Assembly: GCA_049316905.1 (NCBI GenBank)
Contig: JBMOJH010000056.1
Coordinates: 1-21,247, forward strand
DNA: 21,247 nucleotides
DNA from: CAIPVR01 sp049316905
GTDB taxonomy: Bacteria; Actinomycetota; Acidimicrobiia; Acidimicrobiales; Microtrichaceae
Reading direction: 5' to 3'
Numbering within the stretch: position 1 is the first letter of the stretch; every line of letters begins with the position of its first letter. Below, piece by piece: positions 6,161 to 13,152 of the stretch. The notes below the pieces were generated by a model. That model was not told the DNA's origin. It made no database searches and saw only the letters and a list, made by a program, of their open reading frames with translations. Both the position numbers and the translations under genes were made by a program.

Positions 6161-7593
6161 CGGGCGCCCACCGGCAGGTCGCGGGTGACGTCCAGCGCGC
6201 GCCGGAGCGAGATGCCGTCGGTGGGCACCACCTCCACCGGGCGGGGCAGGTCCTCGGGCGCCGTGCCGTCGAGGAAGACCCCGCGGGACAGGCACACGTC
6301 GGGCAGCAGGTACCGGTGCCCGGCGGGTTCGTCGGCCAGCACCGCTGCGAGGTCGGCCCCGACCATCAGGCCCGTCACGCCGATGTTGCCGCCGAAGAAG
6401 CGGTTCGGCACCTCGATCACGCGCACGTCGGGCCGGCCGAGCTCGGCGACGAGCGGCCCGAGGACCCGGGCCCCGTACGGACCGGTGAGGATGCCGACCG
6501 GGGCGTCCCGTCGGGGACCGAGCCGCACCGGGCGACCGTCCTCCGCGGGCCCCGAGGGCAGGCCGCACGGGCCGTCGGCGGCGGCCGGTTCACCGCGCGG
6601 CGCCCGGTAGCCCTCGGCCGGCGCGCCGTCGACCCACGCGAAGAAGCCGGGCTGGACGCCGATCGCCTCGGTGGAGCCGCCCCGGAACTCGAGCTCGAAC
6701 GCCCGCGCCATCCCGATGCCGTCCTCGTGCATGGCGAAGTCCCCGTACTCCTCCGCCGGCGGGAAGGGCCGGTCGGCCAGCAGGTAGTACTCGTCGGCCG
6801 CGTGGACCAGGGGCCGGCCCAGCACCGACCGGAAGACATCACGCGCCGCGTGCACGGTGTCGAGCACGGCCTCGGCCTCGGCCCGGGTGTGCGGACGCAT
6901 CCGGGGCTCGGGGTTGTGGTCGCTCACCCCGAGGGGGACCACGGCGACCTCGGCCAGCTCGGGGTAGCCGTCGAGGATCCCGCACAGGGTGTCGGCCAGC
7001 ACCGCGCCGTCGTTCACCCCCGGGCACACCACCACCTGGCCGTGCACCTCGATCCCGGCGTCGAGCAGCGCCCGCAGCCAGCGCAGGCTCGTGGCCCCGC
7101 GCCGGTTCCGCAACATCTCGGCCCGCACGTCGGGGTCCGTGGCGTGGATGCTCACGTACAGCGGCGACAGCCCCTCGGTCAGCACCCGCTCGAGGTCGGC
7201 CTCGGTGAAGCGGGTGAGGGTGGTGAAGTTCCCGTAGAGGAACGAGAGCCGGTAGTCGTCGTCCTTGAGGCTCAGGCTGCGGCGCATGCCCGGCGGCAGC
7301 TGGTAGATGAAGCAGAACTCGCAGTGGTTGTCACAGGTGCGCACCTCGTCGAAGAGCGCCGAGGCCACCTCCACCCCGAGCGGCACGCCCTCGGCCTTCG
7401 GCACCTCCAGATCGAGTTCGAGACCGCCCCGGCGCAGCTCGAGCACCGGGTCGGGCCCGTCGGTCAGCACCCGGTACTCGATCACGTCGCGGACGGGCCG
7501 GCCCTCGACCGTGAGGATCTCGTCGTCCACCCGCACCCCGGCGGCCTCGGCCGGCGATCCGGGCGCGACGGCGACGACTCGGGCGAGGGACAT
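6157..7593 (-). CDS. Radical SAM / DUF512 protein with N-terminal PDZ-like domain
   Basis: A 478-residue protein in three parts. Residues 1 to about 60 are PDZ-like (VVAVAPGSPAEAAGVRVDDEILTVEGRPV). The middle is a radical-SAM-type barrel with the cysteine cluster CDNHCEFC (Cys87, Cys91, Cys94), suited to a 4Fe-4S cluster. The C-terminal part is DUF512, with HAADEYYLLADRPFPPAEEY and the HEDGIGMARAFELEF segment. The family is found in cyanobacteria, firmicutes and actinobacteria; to my knowledge no reaction has been established. The ATG at 7593 lies 8 nt after a TACCAT box, so the gene looks leaderless and heads the operon. It overlaps der by four bases, and this linkage hints at a role in RNA or ribosome maturation, which is inference. 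A Gly/Pro/Arg-rich insertion (near 330-370) is poorly conserved in appearance. Confidence 0.9.
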   Translation of the reverse strand: MSLARVVAVAPGSPAEAAGVRVDDEILTVEGRPVRDVIEYRVLTDGPDPVLELRRGGLELDLEVPKAEGVPLGVEVASALFDEVRTCDNHCEFCFIYQLPPGMRRSLSLKDDDYRLSFLYGNFTTLTRFTEADLERVLTEGLSPLYVSIHATDPDVRAEMLRNRRGATSLRWLRALLDAGIEVHGQVVVCPGVNDGAVLADTLCGILDGYPELAEVAVVPLGVSDHNPEPRMRPHTRAEAEAVLDTVHAARDVFRSVLGRPLVHAADEYYLLADRPFPPAEEYGDFAMHEDGIGMARAFELEFRGGSTEAIGVQPGFFAWVDGAPAEGYRAPRGEPAAADGPCGLPSGPAEDGRPVRLGPRRDAPVGILTGPYGARVLGPLVAELGRPDVRVIEVPNRFFGGNIGVTGLMVGADLAAVLADEPAGHRYLLPDVCLSRGVFLDGTAPEDLPRPVEVVPTDGISLRRALDVTRDLPVGAR

Positions 7594-7601
7594 GGGCGCC
7601 G

Positions 7602-7607
7602 ATGGTA
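7602..7607 (-). promoter_or_regulatory. -10 box TACCAT for the DUF512-der operon
   Basis: TACCAT on the minus strand, separated by 8 nt from the ATG at 7593, with no Shine-Dalgarno in between. This is the leaderless arrangement seen at six other genes of the window. Confidence 0.65.
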
Positions 7608-7617
7608 CCGGCGATCC

Positions 7618-7634
7618 CCGACCCGACAGGTCGG
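7618..7634. promoter_or_regulatory. Operator-like palindrome in the divergent DUF512/hydrolase region
   Basis: CCGACC-cgaca-GGTCGG is a perfect 6-bp inverted repeat; an overlapping reading, CCGAC-ag-GTCGG (7623-7634), is also palindromic. It lies just upstream of the DUF512 -10 box and between two divergent genes, a usual place for a repressor site. No regulator gene is nearby, so a role is speculative. Confidence 0.3.
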
Positions 7635-7670
7635 CCGCCATGACGTGTGGCACACTCGCGCAGCTGTGCA

Positions 7671-7695
7671 CCCCCTCCCGGGGGACCGAGGGAGG
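7671..7695 (+). promoter_or_regulatory. Leader with ribosome-binding site and two alternative hairpins
   Basis: GGGAGG (7690-7695), 6 nt before the ATG at 7702, is the ribosome-binding site of the hydrolase gene. The upstream CCTCCC (7674-7679) is its exact complement and could hide it. The overlapping CCCCC (7671-7675) can instead pair with GGGGG (7680-7684), leaving the site free. The two foldings exclude each other. Confidence 0.35.
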
Positions 7696-7701
7696 TACGT
7701 C

Positions 7702-8886
7702 ATGTCCGTTCGATCGCCGCGCCGCGCCGCACGTCGGCCGGCACTCGTCGGTGCCCTCCTGGGCGCCGTCCTGCTGGTGGCCGCCGCGTGTGCGCCGATG
7801 CCACCGCCGCCCGCCACGGGTCTCAACCCCGACACCGCACCCGATGCGGGGCTGGCCGCCTACACCGGCGACGGCCCGTACAAGGTGGGCGTCACCACCC
7901 TGGACCTCTCCGACCGCAAGGTCGAGGTCTGGTACCCGGCCGACAACGCCCAGGTGGGCTCCACGCCCAAGGACGTCTACTTCATCCGGTCGTTCATCCC
8001 GCCGTCGTTCGACTCGCTGATCCCGCCGTCGGTGAACCCGCCGTTCGAGACCAACGCCTACCGCGACGTGCCGGCAGCCGCCGGCGCCTTCCCGCTGTCG
8101 ATCTTCAGCCACGGCGCGGCGGGCTTCCGCCTCACCTCCACCGAGCTGACCACGCACCTGGCCTCGTGGGGCTTCGTCGTGATCTCCCCGGACTACCTGG
8201 AGCGGGGCCTCGCGAACGCCCTGGGCTCCCCGCCGGCGAACCCGCGGTCCGACACCGTGGTGGCCGGTGAGGCGATCAACCTCGTGAAGAACGCGTCGGA
8301 CACCCCGGGCGGACTGCTGTCCGGCCACGTCGACGGCACGAAGGTCTACCCGTGGGGCCACTCGGCCGGCGGCGGCACCACGCTGCGCCTGCTGCAGCGT
8401 CCCGACGTCGACACCGGCATCCCGATGGCCGCCGGCATCTCGTCGCTGGCCATCGCCCAGGGGACGGCCACGCCGCTGCCCGCCGGCAAGAACATCACCT
8501 GGCTCGCCGGCCGCCAGGACGGCATCGCGGCCGTGGACAACGTCCGCAACGGCTACGACTACACGCCCGGCGAGAAGAAGATCGTCGAGTTCGACGGCGG
8601 CGGCCACAACAACGGCTTCACCGACCTCTGCGAGATCGGTGGCGGCGGCGTCGCGGCGCTGGCGATCGCCACGGGCCTGCCCGTTCCGGACGCCCTGCTG
8701 AACCTCGGCAACGACGGCTGCGTGAGCCCGCCGTTCGCGGACTCGCCGGTCCTGTGGCCGCAGATCGGGCACTTCCTCGTGGCGGAGTTCCGTTACCGGG
8801 CCGGCGTCGACGCCCAGCCGGTGGGCCTCGGCAACCAGGTGACCGCCTCGCTGCCGAACATCATCCGCTACAGCCACGCACCCTGA
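7702..8886 (+). CDS. Secreted alpha/beta hydrolase, probable lipoprotein
   Basis: A 394-residue esterase/lipase-type hydrolase. The Arg-rich N-terminus plus hydrophobic stretch ending LLVAAAC (Cys30) looks like a lipoprotein signal, though the residue at -3 is Ala rather than the usual Leu. The Pro-rich segment after it fits a cell-surface linker. The hydrolase domain shows VEVWYPAD, the oxyanion-hole segment FSHGAAG, WGFVVISPDY, and the nucleophile elbow GHSAGGG with Ser221. Asp273 (GRQDGIAAVD) and His302 (GGGHNNGF) are the likely remaining triad residues. The layout resembles the PAF-acetylhydrolase/chlorophyllase-like group more than classical lipases; the substrate is unknown. A strong ribosome-binding site at 7690-7695 supports the start. 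The gene is divergent from the DUF512 operon and 41 bp upstream of ispH. Confidence 0.88.
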   Translation: MSVRSPRRAARRPALVGALLGAVLLVAAACAPMPPPPATGLNPDTAPDAGLAAYTGDGPYKVGVTTLDLSDRKVEVWYPADNAQVGSTPKDVYFIRSFIPPSFDSLIPPSVNPPFETNAYRDVPAAAGAFPLSIFSHGAAGFRLTSTELTTHLASWGFVVISPDYLERGLANALGSPPANPRSDTVVAGEAINLVKNASDTPGGLLSGHVDGTKVYPWGHSAGGGTTLRLLQRPDVDTGIPMAAGISSLAIAQGTATPLPAGKNITWLAGRQDGIAAVDNVRNGYDYTPGEKKIVEFDGGGHNNGFTDLCEIGGGGVAALAIATGLPVPDALLNLGNDGCVSPPFADSPVLWPQIGHFLVAEFRYRAGVDAQPVGLGNQVTASLPNIIRYSHAP

Positions 8887-8914
8887 GCGACAGGTGGCGG
8901 TCGTGCGGCGGCCG

Positions 8915-8920
8915 TAGGCT
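8915..8920 (+). promoter_or_regulatory. -10 box TAGGCT for leaderless ispH
   Basis: TAGGCT ends 7 nt before the GTG at 8928. No Shine-Dalgarno lies between box and start, and no other ATG or GTG precedes the conserved IspH domain, so the box and the start support each other. Confidence 0.6.
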
Positions 8921-8927
8921 CCGATCC

Positions 8928-10025
8928 GTGAGCCCGGCCCCGCACCCCGCCACCGTCAGCAGCCCGACCGTCCCCGACGGGCCGGTCGAACAGATCCTGC
9001 TCGCGGCACCCCGCGGCTTCTGCGCCGGCGTGGAGATGGCCATCAAGGCGCTGGCCTGGATGGTGCGGGCCTTCGACGGTCCCGTGTACTGCTACCACGA
9101 GATCGTCCACAACAAGGCCGTCGTCCGCCGCTTCGAGGAGCAGGGCGTGGTGTTCGTCGACGACGTGGCCGAGGTCCCGCCGGGCCGACCGGTCATGCTC
9201 TCGGCCCACGGCTCCGCACCCGAGGTGGTCGCCGAGGCGCGCGAGCGCGGCGGGTTCGTGGTCGACGCGGTCTGCCCGCTCGTCACCAAGGTCCACCACG
9301 AGGTGAAGGTGCGGGCGGGCAAGGGCTACCAGATCGTCTACATCGGCCACGAGGGCCACGAGGAGGCGGTCGGCACCATGGCCGTCGCCCCCGAGGCGGT
9401 GCACCGGGTGGAGTCCACCGACGAGGTCGCCGCCCTCCCCGAGTTCGAGACGCCGGTGGCGCTGCTCGCCCAGACCACGCTCTCGCACCGCGACTGGGCC
9501 GACGTGGCCGAGGCCACCAAGGAGCGGTTCCCCGACATCTGGCTCCCGGGCCGCAGCGACCTGTGCTTCGCCACCACCAACCGCCAGTCCGCGCTGATGG
9601 CGATGGCGGACCGCTGTGACGCCGTGGTGGTGATCGGTTCCGCGAACTCGTCGAACACCGTCGCGCTGGCCAAGCTGGCCGCGGAGGCGGGGTGCCCGAC
9701 CGTGTTGCGGATCAACTCGGTCGACGAGCTCCCCCGTCGGGCCGACGGCACCGTGGCACTCGCCGGCACCGTCGGCGTGACCGCCGGCGCGTCGGCCCCC
9801 GAGGAGCTCGTCGACGCCGTCCTCGCCGCCCTGGCCCCGGCGCCGGTGGAGGAGGTCCGGGTGACCGACGAGGACGAGTACTTCCCGCCGCCCCGCAACC
9901 TCCGCGACCTGCTCGCGGCGATCGACGCGGCCGGCGTGCTCGGCCTGGGCGGCGACCCCGGGGCGCGGCCGGCGGTCAACGACCGGGCGCTGCCGGCGAG
10001 TGAGGTCCTGGCCGCGCTGGCCTGA
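8928..10025 (+). CDS. ispH: 4-hydroxy-3-methylbut-2-enyl diphosphate reductase
   Basis: A 365-residue enzyme for the last step of the MEP isoprenoid pathway, making IPP and DMAPP from HMBPP with a 4Fe-4S cluster. The three cluster cysteines are Cys32 (APRGFCAGV), Cys116 (DAVCPLVTKVH) and Cys213 (DLCFATTNRQ). Also visible are HEIVHN, LSAHGS, the SANSSNT substrate-phosphate motif and VTAGASAP. The GTG at 8928 is the only plausible start. After the usual end of the family, about residue 325, there is a tail of roughly 40 residues (LRDLLAAIDAAGVLGLGG onwards) not needed for the known fold. The gene shows that the organism uses the MEP pathway. The CopD-like gene follows 13 bp after the stop. Confidence 0.97.
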   Translation: MSPAPHPATVSSPTVPDGPVEQILLAAPRGFCAGVEMAIKALAWMVRAFDGPVYCYHEIVHNKAVVRRFEEQGVVFVDDVAEVPPGRPVMLSAHGSAPEVVAEARERGGFVVDAVCPLVTKVHHEVKVRAGKGYQIVYIGHEGHEEAVGTMAVAPEAVHRVESTDEVAALPEFETPVALLAQTTLSHRDWADVAEATKERFPDIWLPGRSDLCFATTNRQSALMAMADRCDAVVVIGSANSSNTVALAKLAAEAGCPTVLRINSVDELPRRADGTVALAGTVGVTAGASAPEELVDAVLAALAPAPVEEVRVTDEDEYFPPPRNLRDLLAAIDAAGVLGLGGDPGARPAVNDRALPASEVLAALA

Positions 10026-10029
10026 CAAT
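10024..10029 (+). promoter_or_regulatory. Weak -10-like box for the CopD-like gene
   Basis: GACAAT begins within the ispH stop codon TGA and ends 9 nt before the ATG at 10039. It differs from TANNNT at the first base. The short gap without a Shine-Dalgarno resembles the leaderless junctions elsewhere in the window, but the match is imperfect. Confidence 0.25.
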
Positions 10030-10038
10030 CTGGCCGGG

Positions 10039-10425
10039 ATGACCTCGTTCCGGCTCTTCCTGCACGTCCTCGCGGCCTCCGTCTGGGTGGGCGGGCAGCT
10101 CGTCCTCCTCGGCCTCGTCCCCACCGTGCGGGAGTACGGCGCGGAGGCCACCACCAAGGTGGCACGGGCGTTCAACCGGGTGGCCTGGCCGGCGTTCGCG
10201 CTGGCGGTGGTGACCGGCATGTGGAACGTGTTCGCCGTGCCGCTCGAACTGCTGCGCCACCCGTGGATCGAGCTCAAGGTCCTGTGCGTCGCACTGTCGG
10301 GCATCGGGGCGTGGGTCCACCAGATCGCCCGCGGCAACAAGGTCATGCTGGCCGCCGGGGGCGCGGCGTCGCTCGGCTTCGGCGTGGCGGCGATGTACCT
10401 CGGATTCCTGGTGGTGCCGGTCTGA
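10039..10425 (+). CDS. CopD-like small integral membrane protein
   Basis: A 128-residue, very hydrophobic protein with about four membrane segments: residues 3-27, 44-68, 80-97 and 103-127. The first holds FLHVLAASVWVGGQLVLLG, the HxxxxxxWxGG signature of the CopD domain in which the His and Trp are conserved. Family members act in copper handling or as small heme-binding membrane proteins; many free-standing ones have no assigned role. The window shows no copper chaperone or CopC gene, so copper transport should not be assumed. It lies 13 bp after ispH and is probably co-transcribed with it. It converges on plsC with a 24-bp gap. Confidence 0.8.
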   Translation: MTSFRLFLHVLAASVWVGGQLVLLGLVPTVREYGAEATTKVARAFNRVAWPAFALAVVTGMWNVFAVPLELLRHPWIELKVLCVALSGIGAWVHQIARGNKVMLAAGGAASLGFGVAAMYLGFLVVPV

Positions 10426-10426
10426 A

Positions 10427-10440
10427 CCCGGCCGGCCGGG
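10427..10440. terminator. Small GC palindrome between convergent genes
   Basis: CCCGGCCGGCCGGG is a 14-bp palindrome that could form a 5-bp stem with a CCGG loop, in the 24-bp gap between the convergent CopD-like gene and plsC. Its position suits a bidirectional terminator, but the stem is short and such palindromes are common in GC-rich DNA. Confidence 0.3.
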
Positions 10441-10449
10441 CCGATCCGG

Positions 10450-11139
10450 TCAGCGCCCGGCGGGCACCAGGGCCTTCGCCTCGTCGTAGAGGGCCTGGAC
10501 CCGCTCACGCAGCCGCTCGGTGTTCTCCGTGACGACACGGCGCGGCACCCGGCCCTGGACCGGCACGTCGGGGTAGATCGGCTCGCCGATCACCACCCGC
10601 ACGTGGGCGGGGCGCACCATCCTCTTCCCGATCGGCATCGCCCGGTCCGAGCCGCCGATGCCGATCGGCACGATCGGCACCCGGTTGCGGCACGCCACGA
10701 AGCTCGGACCGTCGAACAGGTCCTCCACCACCGGACCGTCCTTGCGGCGGCCCTCCGGGAACATCACCACCGGGTCACCGCCCTGCACCGCGCGCTCCGC
10801 GTTGCGCAGCGCCTCACGGTCGGCGTGCTCGCGGTCCACGGGGAACGACCCGTTGAACTCGATGAAGCGCCCCACCCGCGGGGCCCTCCACACGGAGTCC
10901 TTCACCATGTACCGCATCACCCGGGGCACCGCGACGGCCACGATCAGGAAGTCCACGTAGGAGCGGTGCACCGGTGCCACCACGAAGGGCACACCGACGG
11001 GCAGGCGCTCGCGGCCCACCACCCGGATCCGCCAGAACGGCGTGGTGAGCATCACGCCGAGGCCCCGCAGGAGCCGGTACGAGATGCGGCCGGCCTGCGT
11101 GATCGGCCGCATCGTGAAGAGGCTCTCGTGCACGCTCAC
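10450..11139 (-). CDS. plsC: 1-acyl-glycerol-3-phosphate acyltransferase-type protein (PlsC family)
   Basis: A 229-residue acyltransferase, likely converting lysophosphatidic acid to phosphatidic acid at the inner membrane face. The catalytic H-x4-D motif is HRSYVD (His58, Asp63). The phosphate-binding motif is FPEGRR (from Phe127), and a VPIVPIGI segment (family block IV) follows. Residues 25-40 form a weakly hydrophobic N-terminal segment that may touch the membrane. The GTG at 11139 overlaps the cmk stop as GTGA, so translation is coupled to cmk. The same pair, cmk followed by an acyltransferase, recurs in other bacteria. Substrate specificity is not certain, since this family includes several lysolipid acyltransferases. 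Confidence 0.88.
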   Translation of the reverse strand: MSVHESLFTMRPITQAGRISYRLLRGLGVMLTTPFWRIRVVGRERLPVGVPFVVAPVHRSYVDFLIVAVAVPRVMRYMVKDSVWRAPRVGRFIEFNGSFPVDREHADREALRNAERAVQGGDPVVMFPEGRRKDGPVVEDLFDGPSFVACRNRVPIVPIGIGGSDRAMPIGKRMVRPAHVRVVIGEPIYPDVPVQGRVPRRVVTENTERLRERVQALYDEAKALVPAGR

Positions 11140-11813
11140 GACCGCTCCCCCGTCCGCTCCTCCACCATCGTCGCCAGGAGGTCGACCACCTGCTCCACCC
11201 CGAGGCCCGTGGTGTCCACCACGTCCGCGCCCTGCGCCTCCACGAGCGGCGAGTGGGCCCGGCCGGAGTCCGCGGCGTCACGCCGGGCGATGTCGGCCGC
11301 CACGTCGTCGTAGTCGAGATCGGTCATCTCCTTCGCCCGTCGCCGGGCCCGCTCCGCCTCCGAGGCCGTGAGGTACACCTTGAGCGTGGCGTCGGGGAAG
11401 ACCACCGAGCCGATGTCGCGCCCCTCGATCACGCCCCCGCCCCGCTCGAGGGCCCACAGCCGCTGGCGGGTCCGTAGCTCGGCGCGCACCGCGGGGTTGG
11501 CCGCCACGATCGACACCGCCCGGGTGACCTCCGGCCCCCGGATCTCGACGGTGGCGTCGATGCCGTCGACCACCACGCCGGCGTCGTCCACCCGGAGCTC
11601 CATGTCGGCCGCGATCCGTGCCACGGCATCGGCCTCCACCGGGTCCACGCCGCGCTGGATGGCCGCGAACGCCACGGCCCGGTACATCGCACCCGTGTCC
11701 AGGTAGCCGAGGCCGAGGCGCGACGCGAGGAGCCGGGCGACGGTGGACTTCCCCGACCCCGCCGGGCCGTCGATGGCGATGATCCTCAGGTCGGCGAGCT
11801 GCTGCAGGTCCAT
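11136..11813 (-). CDS. cmk: (d)CMP kinase
   Basis: A 225-residue nucleoside monophosphate kinase that phosphorylates CMP and dCMP with ATP. It shows the P-loop GPAGSGKS (residues 16-23), GYLDTGAMYRA, the GRDIGSVVFPDA segment of the CMP-binding region, and a lid-type RARRRAKEM stretch. Length matches the family. I chose the ATG at 11813; a GTG at 11837 in the same frame would overlap aroA by 11 bases and adds only unconserved residues. The ATG is 13 bp after aroA, and a TAGGAT box that begins with the aroA stop codon lies 10 nt upstream of it. plsC follows with a GTGA overlap. Confidence 0.95.
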   Translation of the reverse strand: MDLQQLADLRIIAIDGPAGSGKSTVARLLASRLGLGYLDTGAMYRAVAFAAIQRGVDPVEADAVARIAADMELRVDDAGVVVDGIDATVEIRGPEVTRAVSIVAANPAVRAELRTRQRLWALERGGGVIEGRDIGSVVFPDATLKVYLTASEAERARRRAKEMTDLDYDDVAADIARRDAADSGRAHSPLVEAQGADVVDTTGLGVEQVVDLLATMVEERTGERS

Positions 11814-11823
11814 GCGAGCGCCG

Positions 11824-11829
11824 ATCCTA
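11824..11829 (-). promoter_or_regulatory. -10 box TAGGAT for cmk, containing the aroA stop codon
   Basis: On the minus strand the aroA stop TAG (11829-11827) is followed by GAT, giving TAGGAT, 10 nt upstream of the cmk ATG. No Shine-Dalgarno is visible in the 13-bp gap. It may be an internal promoter that lets cmk-plsC be transcribed without the aromatic genes. Confidence 0.4.
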
Positions 11830-13152
11830 GGGAGCACCGGGCCCCGGCACCGCAGCCGAGGGGCCGCGCAGCCGTTCGAGGTCGTCCCAGTAGCCGGGGT
11901 AGGTCTTCGCCACGCAGCCCGGGTCCGCGATCCGGATGCCGGGCACCCGCAGACCGAGCAGGGCGAAGCTCATCGCCATGCGGTGGTCGTCGTAGGTGGC
12001 CACCACGCCGGCGGTGGGCACACCCGGCCGGACCGTGAAGCCGTCGTCGTCCTCGGTGGCGTCCACGCCGAGGCGTCGGAGCTCGCTGACCACCGCGGCG
12101 ATCCGGTCGGTCTCCTTCCCGCGGATGAACCCGATGCCGGTGACCACGGTCGGGCCCTCGGCGAACGGGGCGACCGCGGCGAGGGTCTGCGCGGTGTCGG
12201 ACAGGTCCGCGAGATCCACGGTGATCCCCCGCAGATCGCCACCGCCCCGGACCTCGAGCGCGTCCTCCTCCCACCGGACCGCCACCCCCATCCGGGCCAG
12301 GACGTCCGCGAAGCGGGCGTCGCCCTGCAGCGACCCCGACCCGAGGCCCTCGATCCGCACGCGGCCGCCGGCGATGGCGGCGGCGGCCAGGAAGTACGAG
12401 GCGGCCGACGCGTCCGGCTCCACGGCCAGGGTGCTCCCCCGGTACCCCGTGGGCGCCACGGAGATCACGTCGCCCTGGCGCCGCACCGCGGCACCGAAGT
12501 GCTCCATGACCGCGAGGGTCATCTCCACGTAGGGGACCGACACGAGCGGCGTGGTGATCCGAACCTCGAGGCCCTCGGGCATGCAGGGGGCCGAGAGCAG
12601 GAGGCCGGAGAGGAACTGGCTGCTGACGTCGCCCGCGACCTCGACCGCGGACCCGGTCAGCCGCCCGCCGCCCAACCGCACGGGGAGGTGGCCCGGCTCG
12701 CCGAGCGGCTCCACGTCGGCACCGAGGGCCACGAGCGCGTCGAGCAGGTCGCCCATCGGCCGGGCCCGCAACGGCGCGTCGCCGTCGAGCACGGTGGTGG
12801 CCGGCGCGAGGGCGGCGACGGGGGCCACGAACCGCGAGGTGGTGCCCGACAGCCGGGCGTCCAGCACCGCGCCGTCGACGGGCGGTCGGCCCCCCACGCC
12901 CTGAACCATCGCGGTGCGGGCGTCGCGGTCGATGCGGATGCCCACGCCGAGCGCCCGGAGGCAGTCGACCATGGCCTCGGTGTCGTCCGCGAGGAGGATG
13001 CCCTCCAGCACGGACCGCCCACCGGCCAGGGCCGCGCAGACCAGGGCCCGGTTCGTGATGCTCTTCGAGCCCGGGGGCCGCACCACGGCGTCGAGGGGAC
13101 GGTCGAGCGGGACCACCTCGTAGGGGTCGGGGAGCTCGGACGGCGCCGTCAT
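11827..13152 (-). CDS. aroA: 3-phosphoshikimate 1-carboxyvinyltransferase (EPSP synthase)
   Basis: A 441-residue enzyme, the sixth step of the shikimate pathway, joining phosphoenolpyruvate to shikimate-3-phosphate. Visible motifs are PGSKSITNRAL (Lys30 region), LSGTTSRF (equivalent to the LGNAGTAxRP loop, keeping Gly-Thr and Arg), DGDAPLRARPM, GDVSSQFLSGLL, EPDASAASYF, IRGKETDRI and DDHRMAMSFALLGL. The glyphosate-loop proline is Phe here, as in many actinobacterial enzymes, so drug sensitivity should not be assumed. The start overlaps tyrA as ATGA. The stop is TAG, one of only two non-TGA stops in the window, and it forms part of the candidate cmk promoter. Confidence 0.97.
   Translation of the reverse strand: MTAPSELPDPYEVVPLDRPLDAVVRPPGSKSITNRALVCAALAGGRSVLEGILLADDTEAMVDCLRALGVGIRIDRDARTAMVQGVGGRPPVDGAVLDARLSGTTSRFVAPVAALAPATTVLDGDAPLRARPMGDLLDALVALGADVEPLGEPGHLPVRLGGGRLTGSAVEVAGDVSSQFLSGLLLSAPCMPEGLEVRITTPLVSVPYVEMTLAVMEHFGAAVRRQGDVISVAPTGYRGSTLAVEPDASAASYFLAAAAIAGGRVRIEGLGSGSLQGDARFADVLARMGVAVRWEEDALEVRGGGDLRGITVDLADLSDTAQTLAAVAPFAEGPTVVTGIGFIRGKETDRIAAVVSELRRLGVDATEDDDGFTVRPGVPTAGVVATYDDHRMAMSFALLGLRVPGIRIADPGCVAKTYPGYWDDLERLRGPSAAVPGPGAP

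Noticed and set aside
5003..6610. Long plus-strand frame antisense to der
   Set aside because: Der on the opposite strand has both G domains intact; the antisense frame has no recognisable motif.
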